A stretch of 46,619 nucleotides of DNA from an uncultured Bacteroidota bacterium (GTDB lineage: Bacteria > Bacteroidota > Bacteroidia > Chitinophagales > Chitinophagaceae). Each line of letters begins with the position of its first letter. Positions within the stretch are counted from its first letter, which is position 1. This document shows, piece after piece, positions 16,670 to 23,961 of the stretch. Made by a program: the position numbers and the translations under genes. The stretch is from the NCBI GenBank assembly GCA_903824725.1, contig CAIJXU010000037.1, forward strand, positions 1 to 46,619. Direction: 5' to 3'. The notes beneath the pieces were generated by a model. It saw nothing but the letters and a program-made list of their open reading frames with translations. It was not told where the DNA came from and ran no database searches.

Positions 16670-17431
16670 TTAATGTAAAAATACATCATAACCCAATCTG
16701 CAAAGGGTAGCTATAATAACGATTAAAAATACAGTGCGAATAAATTGGTTTCCTTTTTGAATGGCCATTTTAGAACCTATGATTCCCCCAATGGCATTAC
16801 AAAAGGCCATCGGTAGTGCAATGCCCCATAAAATGGATCCTTTTAATATAAATAGTAAGATAGATCCTAAGTTGGTTGCTAAGTTGACCACTTTAGCGTG
16901 TGCGTTGGCTTGTAAAAAATCAAAACCTAAAAAACTAATAAAAGCAAGTACCAATAAACTTCCTGCACCTGGACCAATAAAGCCATCATAAAAGCCAAGC
17001 GCTAAACATAAAAAGGCCCCTTTGTTATTGGAAAACGATAATTGTTTTTGTGCATTGCCCTGTCCCAAATTTTTTTTAGTAAAAGTGTAAATAGCAATCA
17101 GTACTAATACAAAAAAGATAATGGGTTTCATGTATCTATTGCTCACGATGGTCAAACAATAGGATCCAGCAAAAGAAGCTATAAATGCGATACAAGTAAA
17201 AATTAATATTCTACGTAGTGGGATTTTGACATTTTTAAGATATTGTCTTGCAGCAAAAAAAGTGCCCGTAAAGGACGGAATTTTAAGAGACCCAATCACC
17301 CGAGCAACCGACTCGTTGGGTAGGAGGATTAAGCCTGCCGGAGTTTGAATTAATCCACCTCCACCCACAATGGCATCTACAAATCCTGCAATAAATGCAA
17401 TAAAACAAAGTAAAATCAAAGTACTATCCAT
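16670..17431 (-). CDS. TSUP family (TauE/SafE-like) membrane exporter
   Basis: About 253 residues with eight or so hydrophobic helices arranged as the two-repeat TSUP fold: the first repeat has AGFVDAIVGGGGLIQTPAGLILLPN, the second GFYDGFIGPGAGSLLVLAFI. Such proteins move small sulfur anions such as sulfite or sulfoacetate; the substrate here is unknown. An open frame starts further upstream with TTG at 17464, but the ATG at 17431 overlaps the EamA stop by 8 bases and begins directly at the first helix, so it is preferred. Same strand as EamA and radical SAM. Confidence 0.9.
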   Translation of the reverse strand: MDSTLILLCFIAFIAGFVDAIVGGGGLIQTPAGLILLPNESVARVIGSLKIPSFTGTFFAARQYLKNVKIPLRRILIFTCIAFIASFAGSYCLTIVSNRYMKPIIFFVLVLIAIYTFTKKNLGQGNAQKQLSFSNNKGAFLCLALGFYDGFIGPGAGSLLVLAFISFLGFDFLQANAHAKVVNLATNLGSILLFILKGSILWGIALPMAFCNAIGGIIGSKMAIQKGNQFIRTVFLIVIIATLCRLGYDVFLH

Positions 17432-18365
17432 GTTGCTTAGTTGATGGCCAAGTATTGATGACAATACCTGATATAATAATCAACCCACTTATTGCTTGAA
17501 ATAAAGTGAAAGTTTCATTTAAAATAAATACTGCTTCAATGGAACTTAATAATGGAATCAATGTTCCAAATAAGGCGGTTTTGCCTACGCCTAAACGGTG
17601 AATGGCACTATTCCATAAAAAGTAAGCGACAGTGGAATTGCCAATACCGATATATAAAATGATAAATAAAAATGTGTAGGAAAAATGAATGGGTTGTATA
17701 TAAGCCATTTCATATAATGAAAAAGGAAGTAATATGATGGCACCTATGGCAAACAAACATAATAAAAAACTATTGGGTGAAATACCAGCTGGCTTTTTTT
17801 TCACAAACACATTATAGGATCCAAAACAAAATCCAGCAGCAACCATCCATAAATCACCTGTTGCAAATTTGAATTGTAAAATATTATGTACGTCTCCTTT
17901 TGAAATTAAAAATACAATACCGACCACGCCCAATAAAATTCCAGTTACATTTTTCCAATGTAATTTTTCATTCACAACAAAGGCGGCTAAAACGGTTGCT
18001 ACGATGGGATGAATAATGGAGCCAATCAAGGCCATATTAATGGCAGTTGTATAATGCCCCGAGGTATAAATAAGTGTATTGTAAACTGCGAAGCCCACTA
18101 ATCCCATCAAAAAAAAGTAAGATTTGTGCTGTTTAAAAATAGGAAGTTCCTTAATGAAGTTTTTATAAGCAAAGGGCAACATGGTGATGGTTGCTAAAGT
18201 CCATCTTAAAAAAGCCATGCTTATGGGGCCTGTTAAGTGAATGGCATACCTTGAAACAATAAAATTACCTGACCAAATAATGCTCGCCGTTATTGCTAGC
18301 AACGCACCTATTTGATTTTGTTTATTGTATTGTATTTTCAATATTGCATTTTTAATGATGAGCAA
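17424..18365 (-). CDS. EamA/DMT family transporter
   Basis: Up to 313 residues, ten transmembrane helices in two EamA repeats (first with IIWSGNFIVSRYAI and FLRWTLATI, second with CFGSYNVFVKK and GNSTVAYFLWNSAI). A drug/metabolite-type exporter of unknown substrate. No ATG precedes the first helix: the frame begins with TTG at 18365 (overlapping the radical SAM gene by 14 bases), with a second TTG at 18341 that gives no overlap and keeps a basic N-terminus. Either is possible. Stop overlaps the TauE start, suggesting coupled translation. Confidence 0.9.
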   Translation of the reverse strand: MLIIKNAILKIQYNKQNQIGALLAITASIIWSGNFIVSRYAIHLTGPISMAFLRWTLATITMLPFAYKNFIKELPIFKQHKSYFFLMGLVGFAVYNTLIYTSGHYTTAINMALIGSIIHPIVATVLAAFVVNEKLHWKNVTGILLGVVGIVFLISKGDVHNILQFKFATGDLWMVAAGFCFGSYNVFVKKKPAGISPNSFLLCLFAIGAIILLPFSLYEMAYIQPIHFSYTFLFIILYIGIGNSTVAYFLWNSAIHRLGVGKTALFGTLIPLLSSIEAVFILNETFTLFQAISGLIIISGIVINTWPSTKQHG

Positions 18366-19653
18366 AATGCTCGCTAAAGTTACCTTTGATCCTTTCGATA
18401 GGAGGGTTGTAATATCCGAATTTTAAATTTGGAAATTCTTCATGTATTAAATCCATCATTTGCTTAACACCCATAATTTCACCTACTTCAGTCACGCCAA
18501 TTTTTCCTAAATACCAATCAGGGTCAATATTAAAATTGCGCCATTGTATCATTTTTAAATCGGTATCAATAATTAATTGTCTTAATGCTTCGTATTCAGC
18601 AACACTATCGGTCATGCCTGGAAATACAAAGTAATTAATACTCGTCCACTTGCCTGCAGCAGACATTACTTTTAAACTTTCAACGATATCATTAAAGGTG
18701 TAATTGTTTGGACGATAATAAGGATTGTAAATTTCGGGTCTAGCCGAATTGGTGCTTACTCTTAAACTATCCAAACCTGCTTCCGCTAAAATTTTAACAG
18801 CAACGGGATTGGATCCATTGCTATTGATATTAATGCTCCCCTTTGGGGTATGTTTTCTGATTTCAATAATTGCTTCCTTGATGGTCTCCCACATTAATAA
18901 GGGTTCACCTTCGCAACCTTGACCAAAACTCACAATGGGGAAAGGTGCGGTCATCAAATGCGGTACAGTATATTCTACCACTTCAGCTGCGGTGGGTCTG
19001 AAACTTAATCTTTCTTGATTGGAAACAATTTCTTCTTCAATGGGTTGAAATGATATACAACCAATGCAGTTAGCATTACATGCAGGTGAAATTGGAATAG
19101 GGCATTCCCATCTACTCATAGCAAAATTGCGTGCAGCAGGACATTCATAAGTCATGCAACAATTTTCCATTAAATGTTGTACCAATCTATTTTCAGGATA
19201 TGCTTTTAATAAATGCTCCGTACCCATTTCAATGGTAGCTTGATCATATCCTTCGCAGTCTTGTCTAATATCTTTTTCAATTCGGATAGCCGGCACATAA
19301 TTTTTCCCATCCAACCAACCTACTGCAGTATAGCAAAACAAAGGCAAAGTAGGAGCGTCAGGTAATGTTTCGTAAGCAGCAATATACAATCCAGTGTGTG
19401 CAGGAGGAATAAAGGCAGCCACTGCCCATCCTTTTTCGCAAATGCGCATTTCGCCCGTTTCAACATCGATGCCAATACCACGACGGCCCGGAAGTTCATA
19501 TAAATTACCTCCATTGGGTAATTCGATCCATTCATCTAATGGAATGGGATAGGCGTCCCAACCAGCTCTGCCAGATACATATAAACTAGTGTCCTCAAAA
19601 ATTTGACCTTCGCCATCAGAATATAAAATAAAGGGAGATGAGTTTAAAGACAT
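18352..19653 (-). CDS. Radical SAM protein of unknown function
   Basis: 433 residues. The radical SAM motif is C-x3-C-x2-C (Cys192, 196, 199 in ACNANCIGC), followed by the FGQGCEGEPLLMW strand-2 Gly/Glu block and SININSNGSNP, DSLRVSTNSARPEIYN typical of the barrel. Just before the motif are Cys165, 166, 171 and 184, so seven cysteines fall within 35 residues and a second cluster is possible. About 185 residues precede the barrel (with GREFW-free beta-type sequence such as LPGRRGIGIDVETGEM) and look like a separate domain. Substrate unknown. A -7 element lies only 4 bases before its ATG. It leads an overlapping unit with the EamA and TauE-like transporters, suggesting it makes or alters something that is exported, which is inference. 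Confidence 0.88.
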   Translation of the reverse strand: MSLNSSPFILYSDGEGQIFEDTSLYVSGRAGWDAYPIPLDEWIELPNGGNLYELPGRRGIGIDVETGEMRICEKGWAVAAFIPPAHTGLYIAAYETLPDAPTLPLFCYTAVGWLDGKNYVPAIRIEKDIRQDCEGYDQATIEMGTEHLLKAYPENRLVQHLMENCCMTYECPAARNFAMSRWECPIPISPACNANCIGCISFQPIEEEIVSNQERLSFRPTAAEVVEYTVPHLMTAPFPIVSFGQGCEGEPLLMWETIKEAIIEIRKHTPKGSININSNGSNPVAVKILAEAGLDSLRVSTNSARPEIYNPYYRPNNYTFNDIVESLKVMSAAGKWTSINYFVFPGMTDSVAEYEALRQLIIDTDLKMIQWRNFNIDPDWYLGKIGVTEVGEIMGVKQMMDLIHEEFPNLKFGYYNPPIERIKGNFSEHFAHH

Positions 19654-19657
19654 AGTT

Positions 19658-19687
19658 CAAAGGTATTAATAAGCATTTGTATTGAAA
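19658..19687 (-). promoter_or_regulatory. Radical SAM promoter with start site at or near the ATG
   Basis: On the minus strand TTTC (19684-19687), 18 bases, then TACCTTTG (19658-19665, exact TAnnTTTG). Only four bases separate the -7 element from the ATG at 19653, so the transcript should begin at or within a base or two of the start codon: a leaderless mRNA by prediction. Confidence 0.6.
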
Positions 19688-19702
19688 GGGTATGTGGATA
19701 TA

Positions 19703-20257
19703 TTATTGATGGGCTTGAATCTGTTCCTTACAAAAGGAATTAAATTCCTGTTCTATGGCCATCGTCACGGGCTCGTTAATCTGTTTTTGTATAAGATGGT
19801 TATTTTTAAAATCAATAGTGATGTAATCGTCTTTTATCAACATATTTTGAATGGCTTGCCATGGGTAGTATTTCTTTGGAAAAGTGTTGATGACAATGCC
19901 TGTTGGGTCAAGAGCAATTTCGTAAGGAAATTTGACCTGTCTTTCAAAAAGGGCCGCTATCAAAAAAATACCTGCAATGATTAAACCGTTGGGTTGCAAA
20001 AACCAACCCCAAGAGGCAAATAGTAAACCTAATCGGTAATAGGGTGCAGTCCCATTTTTTCGTTGAAATAGGCAAAAAATCCACCAACTTATACAGGAAG
20101 TCATGATGGCAAATATTAATGCTGGTTTAGGAAATAGGCCTAAATAGAGGGAGTAAGAGAAGGAAAGTGTTGAAATTAACAGCATGAATTGGCTGATTCG
20201 GTCCACATTTTTAAAATCAGGACTTTTGCAAACAATGATATAGTCAAAAAGGCGCAT
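19703..20257 (-). CDS. Membrane protein of unknown function
   Basis: 184 residues with about three or four hydrophobic segments between residues 20 and 100 (FMLLISTLSFSYSLYLGLF, ALIFAIMTSCISWWIFCLF, LGLLFASWGWFL, GLIIAGIFLIAALF) and a soluble C-terminal part (about 105-184) in which beta-type sequence (IALDPTGIVINTFPKKYYPWQAI) resembles a PH-like domain in layout only. No family recognised. ATG start at 20257. Divergent from ccmE, 66 bp away; on the same strand as, and 49 bp upstream of, the radical SAM gene, whose own promoter lies in that gap. Confidence 0.75.
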   Translation of the reverse strand: MRLFDYIIVCKSPDFKNVDRISQFMLLISTLSFSYSLYLGLFPKPALIFAIMTSCISWWIFCLFQRKNGTAPYYRLGLLFASWGWFLQPNGLIIAGIFLIAALFERQVKFPYEIALDPTGIVINTFPKKYYPWQAIQNMLIKDDYITIDFKNNHLIQKQINEPVTMAIEQEFNSFCKEQIQAHQ

Positions 20258-20311
20258 AATGTAAAGGTTTCTATGTAGGTAAATTATGGGTGCAATTTAA
20301 GGGCATTTGTT

Positions 20312-20319
20312 TAACTTTG
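20312..20319 (+). promoter_or_regulatory. ccmE -7 element TAACTTTG, 4 bases from the ATG
   Basis: Exact TAnnTTTG match ending four bases before the ccmE ATG at 20324, the same distance as in the radical SAM gene. The predicted start site falls on the initiation codon. The -33 element is not clear. Confidence 0.5.
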
Positions 20320-20323
20320 CAAT

Positions 20324-20734
20324 ATGAAGAAAATGCACGTTGTTTTATTAGTCCTCATTGCCATTGCTATAGTGGTGCTGATTAGCTATACTGGAGATTT
20401 AAGTAGTTATGAGACAGTGGCTTCTGCTAAGCAAAAGCAAGGCAAGTTTGTGAATTTGATTGTTAAATTAGATCATTCAGTTCCGGTGGATTATGATCCA
20501 GTGAAAGATCCAAATTTATTACAGTTTCACGTGCAAGATAGCTTAGGAGGTAAAATTGCTGTAGTCTATCATAACACCATGCCAACCGATATGGTAAAGT
20601 CAGAGCGTTTGGTTTTAAAAGGACGCGTTCAAGGTGATCATTTTGAATGTTCTACTATTGTTATGAAGTGCCCTTCTAAATACAAGGACAATCCTAATTC
20701 AATGCAACAGCAACCAGTCACTATAAGTAATTAA
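20324..20734 (+). CDS. ccmE: Cytochrome c maturation heme chaperone CcmE, Cys variant
   Basis: Periplasmic heme chaperone that takes heme from CcmC and passes it to the CcmF-type lyase. 136 residues: an N-terminal membrane anchor (residues 4-22), then a beta-barrel OB-type domain with the KGKF-like QGKFVNLIVKLD opening and LVLKGRVQGDHFECSTIVMKCPSKYKD. The canonical heme ligand motif H-x3-Y is replaced by C-P-S-K-Y (Cys116, Tyr120), as in the CxxxY form described in archaea and some Deltaproteobacteria. Followed 16 bases later by ccmF/ccsA. Identification by domain and neighbour is firm. Confidence 0.92.
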   Translation: MKKMHVVLLVLIAIAIVVLISYTGDLSSYETVASAKQKQGKFVNLIVKLDHSVPVDYDPVKDPNLLQFHVQDSLGGKIAVVYHNTMPTDMVKSERLVLKGRVQGDHFECSTIVMKCPSKYKDNPNSMQQQPVTISN

Positions 20735-20750
20735 TCTTTTATATTTTTTA

Positions 20751-23189
20751 ATGAATACAACAACATTTATAGGGGAGAATTTACTTCCAGGACAAATAGG
20801 TTATTTTTTAACTATACTTTCTTTTGTGGCTTCTTTAGTGGCCACTTTTGCATTTGCAAAAGCATTTTATTCGCAACAAATTGAAACAGAAATTCAATGG
20901 AATAAGCTAGCAAAAACTGCTTTTGTTATTGAGGCCGTGGCTATATTTTCCTGTTTTATAGTATTATCATTTATTATCTATCATCATTTATTTGAGTATA
21001 AATATGCTTATTCGCATAGCGACATGAGTATGCCCATTCAATATTTATTGAGTTGTTTTTGGGAAGGACAGGAGGGTAGTTTTTTATTATGGAGTTTTTG
21101 GCATGCAGTGTTAGGGCTTATTTTGATGACACGCGCCAAAAAATGGGGAAAGAATATAAATGGGGTGATGATGGTACTCAACTTTACACAAGTTTGTTTA
21201 GCCACCATGATTGTTGGATTTTATATTCTTGATTTTAAATTAGGAAGCAGTCCTTTTATTTTATTAAGGAATGAGATGCAATGGCCAATTTTATCTCGTC
21301 CCGACTATTTACAATTTATTAAAGATGGTACTGGATTAAATACCACTTTGCAAAATTATTGGATGGTGATACATCCTCCTGTTTTGTTTTTAGGTTTTGC
21401 ATCTACCACCATTCCTTTTGCATTTGCAGTAGCAGGATTATTGAAAAAAGAAAATAATTGGATGGATTCGGTTTTACCTTGGGCAACTTTTTCTGCAGGT
21501 ATATTAGGATTGGGCATCATGATGGGCGCAGCTTGGGCATATGAAAGTTTAAATTTTGGCGGATATTGGGCATGGGATCCTGTTGAAAATGCATCCTTAG
21601 TACCATGGTTGGTTTTAGTGGCGGGAATTCATACATGCATCATTTATCGAAAAACAGGTACCAGCTTAAAAGCGACTTACCTATTTTTTGGGATTAGTTT
21701 TTTAATGGTCTTATACTCCACTTTTTTAACTCGTAGTGGTATTCTAGGCGATACATCGGTTCATGCTTTCACCGATCTTGGAATGAATGCGCAACTACTA
21801 GGCTTTTTATTAATTTTTGTCATTCCTTATTTTGTATTGTTTTTTATTCGATACAAAAATTTATATGAAACACCCGCTGAAGATGAAATGAGTAGTAGGG
21901 AGTTTTGGATGTTGGTAGGATCAATGGTCTTATTTTTATCTGGATTGGTAATCACTTCTATTACTTCGATACCTGTGATTAATAAATTATTGGGTACTAA
22001 AATTGCACCACCTGAGGATGCGGCTTTTGCGCACAACCAAGTGCAAGTTTTTGTCGCCATTATTATTGGCTTATTAACTGCAGTAGGCCAATATTTAAAG
22101 TTCAAAGAAACCCCAAGGGCTTTTATTATTTCAAAATTAAAGATGCCCGTCTTAATCACAATTGTGATGAGTAGTGTGATTTTTATTTTTATTGGGGTCG
22201 CTTATACGGATAAAGGTATTGGATTTACTGGCGCCATTTATGTTGCTTTATTTTCAGCAGTATATGCGGTTGTTGCAAACTTATTTTATTGGCTTAGTAT
22301 TTTAAATGGCAAATTAAAATCGGCTGCAGCTAGTATTGGGCATATCGGATTTGGCTTGGTTTTAGTAGGTATCTTAATTTCATCTTCTAATAAAACGGTA
22401 CTTAGTTGGAATACAACAGGCATATCTCCTTTAAAAGAAGATAATTCTAAAAATAATCCAACAGGTAATCCAAGAGAAAATATTACTTTATTTGAAGGAT
22501 TGGCAACGGATATGGGTAAGTATATGGTGACTTATCAAAGAGATACTTTAGACGGGTTGAATAAGCGATTTTTTGAATTAATGTTCAAGGAGAAAAATTC
22601 GGATCATCAGTTTTTTTTATATCCTGATGTTTTAAAGAATAATAAAATGGAGGGATTTTCGGCTAATCCAGCGGCCAAGCATTATTGGAACAAAGATATA
22701 TTTGTATATGTGACCTCTTTTCAAGACCATAGTGAATCTGATACGATTAGTTTTAAACCTCATCAAATTGCAATAGGGGATTCTATTTTTTATAGTAACG
22801 GCTACATTAAACTAGATAAGGTATTAATCAACCCTAATAAAAATGCGCCAGTAGGCAATAATGAATTGGTGTTACAATTGACGGTGACTTCAAAGGAAGG
22901 ATTAAAATATGAGGCCACTCCAGGTATCTTATTACAAGGCATGACTTTGCAACAGGAATTGGATACAGTAAAAGCGCAAAATTTAGTGTTGAGTTTTAAT
23001 AAAGTAGTGGATCAGAAAAAAGGAGTGTTAGAGATTGGTGTGAAGGAATCTGCTTCCTTAACTAATTTGATCACTTTAAAAGTATATGAATTTCCATTTA
23101 TTAATATTTTATGGTTGGGTATCATTGTCATGACCATTGGTTTTATGATGTCTTCATATGCTAGATATAAAAAGTTGAAAGCTAAATAA
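20751..23189 (+). CDS. ccmF: CcmF/CcsA-type cytochrome c heme lyase
   Basis: Integral membrane protein that attaches heme covalently to CxxCH motifs of apocytochromes. 812 residues with about 15 hydrophobic helices. The WWD heme-handling motif is visible as GGYWAWDPVENASLVPWL (near residues 270-287), with a conserved histidine block HPPVLFLGF (His208) before it. A large periplasmic region (about 570-780) precedes the last helix. Directly downstream of ccmE. CcmA-D and CcmH are not in the window. A likely client is the lipoprotein cytochrome at 42582-45296, which is inference. Confidence 0.94.
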   Translation: MNTTTFIGENLLPGQIGYFLTILSFVASLVATFAFAKAFYSQQIETEIQWNKLAKTAFVIEAVAIFSCFIVLSFIIYHHLFEYKYAYSHSDMSMPIQYLLSCFWEGQEGSFLLWSFWHAVLGLILMTRAKKWGKNINGVMMVLNFTQVCLATMIVGFYILDFKLGSSPFILLRNEMQWPILSRPDYLQFIKDGTGLNTTLQNYWMVIHPPVLFLGFASTTIPFAFAVAGLLKKENNWMDSVLPWATFSAGILGLGIMMGAAWAYESLNFGGYWAWDPVENASLVPWLVLVAGIHTCIIYRKTGTSLKATYLFFGISFLMVLYSTFLTRSGILGDTSVHAFTDLGMNAQLLGFLLIFVIPYFVLFFIRYKNLYETPAEDEMSSREFWMLVGSMVLFLSGLVITSITSIPVINKLLGTKIAPPEDAAFAHNQVQVFVAIIIGLLTAVGQYLKFKETPRAFIISKLKMPVLITIVMSSVIFIFIGVAYTDKGIGFTGAIYVALFSAVYAVVANLFYWLSILNGKLKSAAASIGHIGFGLVLVGILISSSNKTVLSWNTTGISPLKEDNSKNNPTGNPRENITLFEGLATDMGKYMVTYQRDTLDGLNKRFFELMFKEKNSDHQFFLYPDVLKNNKMEGFSANPAAKHYWNKDIFVYVTSFQDHSESDTISFKPHQIAIGDSIFYSNGYIKLDKVLINPNKNAPVGNNELVLQLTVTSKEGLKYEATPGILLQGMTLQQELDTVKAQNLVLSFNKVVDQKKGVLEIGVKESASLTNLITLKVYEFPFINILWLGIIVMTIGFMMSSYARYKKLKAK

Positions 23190-23283
23190 GAAATAGACCG
23201 AAAATGCGAGTGGGTAAGTAGGGTTACTTTTATTATAATTGAGTATTAATTTAAATAGTTTCAAAATATTTTTATAAAGCTTT

Positions 23284-23892
23284 ATGTTAAAAGCCTTTAA
23301 ATATAGTTTCATTTTTTGTTTGTTAGGATTATGTCCTTTGATCAATTATGCGCAACAAAATACCGATACTATAAGGGTGGAAGCATTCATTACACCCAAA
23401 GGGGATACTATTGGTCAATCTTGGTTGCCCACGGTTTTGGTAGGGGCCATTCAAACCAATCATTGGAGAAACTATTGGAAGGAATGGACAAGGCTTCGCA
23501 ATGCAGTCTATGTTACTTATCCTTATGCTAAGTCGGCAAGTAAAGTGATTTCAGAAGTGAATGCACAATTAGTGAATGTGTCAGATGAATCACAACGAAA
23601 ACAAATAATCAAACTTCGAGAAAAAGAACTCAAAAAAGAGTTTGCAGATAAAATAACACAATTATCTATTTACCAAGGTAAGGTCCTCATGAAATTGATA
23701 AATAGAGAGACAGGTAATAATTGTTATAATTTAATAAAGGAGTTTAAAGGAAGTTTCAGTGCCGGACTTTGGCAAGCTGTCGCTTTTGTATTTGGAAGTA
23801 GTTTAAAGCAACAATATGATCCTTCTGGGGATGATCAAGAAATTGAAAAAATTGTCAAAGAGGTTCAAAAATTATATGGGTATAAAGGTTGA
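23284..23892 (+). CDS. DUF4294 family exported protein
   Basis: 202 residues with a Sec signal peptide (residues 1-20, ending INYAQ). The rest is alpha-helical and contains the family pattern WLPTVLVGAIQTNHWRNYWKEWTRLRNAV, YPYAKSASKVI and YNLIKEFKGSFSAGLWQAVAFVFGSSLKQQYDP (each shown as part). DUF4294 proteins are widespread in Bacteroidota and of unknown function, thought to be periplasmic. 94 bases after ccmF and 69 bases before glnS; no clear promoter of its own. Confidence 0.88.
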   Translation: MLKAFKYSFIFCLLGLCPLINYAQQNTDTIRVEAFITPKGDTIGQSWLPTVLVGAIQTNHWRNYWKEWTRLRNAVYVTYPYAKSASKVISEVNAQLVNVSDESQRKQIIKLREKELKKEFADKITQLSIYQGKVLMKLINRETGNNCYNLIKEFKGSFSAGLWQAVAFVFGSSLKQQYDPSGDDQEIEKIVKEVQKLYGYKG

Positions 23893-23934
23893 TTTTAGAT
23901 TGTAATTTAGATAGGTATTTGACGCCTATTTTTG

Positions 23935-23942
23935 TACCTTTG
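23935..23942 (+). promoter_or_regulatory. glnS -7 element TACCTTTG, fixing the start
   Basis: Exact TAnnTTTG match. It overlaps a TTG codon at 23932 that would be an upstream in-frame start, so that start is unlikely to be on the transcript; the ATG at 23962 is 19 bases after the element. A TTTG at 23918-23921 is only 13 bases upstream, too close to serve as -33. Confidence 0.5.
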
Positions 23943-23961
23943 TCCGAATAGTGACTACCTC

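Noticed and set aside
19682..19984. 100-codon plus-strand frame opposite the membrane protein gene
   Set aside because: The minus-strand frame is longer, has membrane helices and ATG start; the plus frame has no support.
21827..22159. 110-codon minus-strand frame within ccmF
   Set aside because: Antisense shadow of the multi-helix ccmF gene.
23918..23942. TTTG at 23918 as the glnS -33 element
   Set aside because: Only 13 bases separate it from the -7 element; 19-21 are expected.
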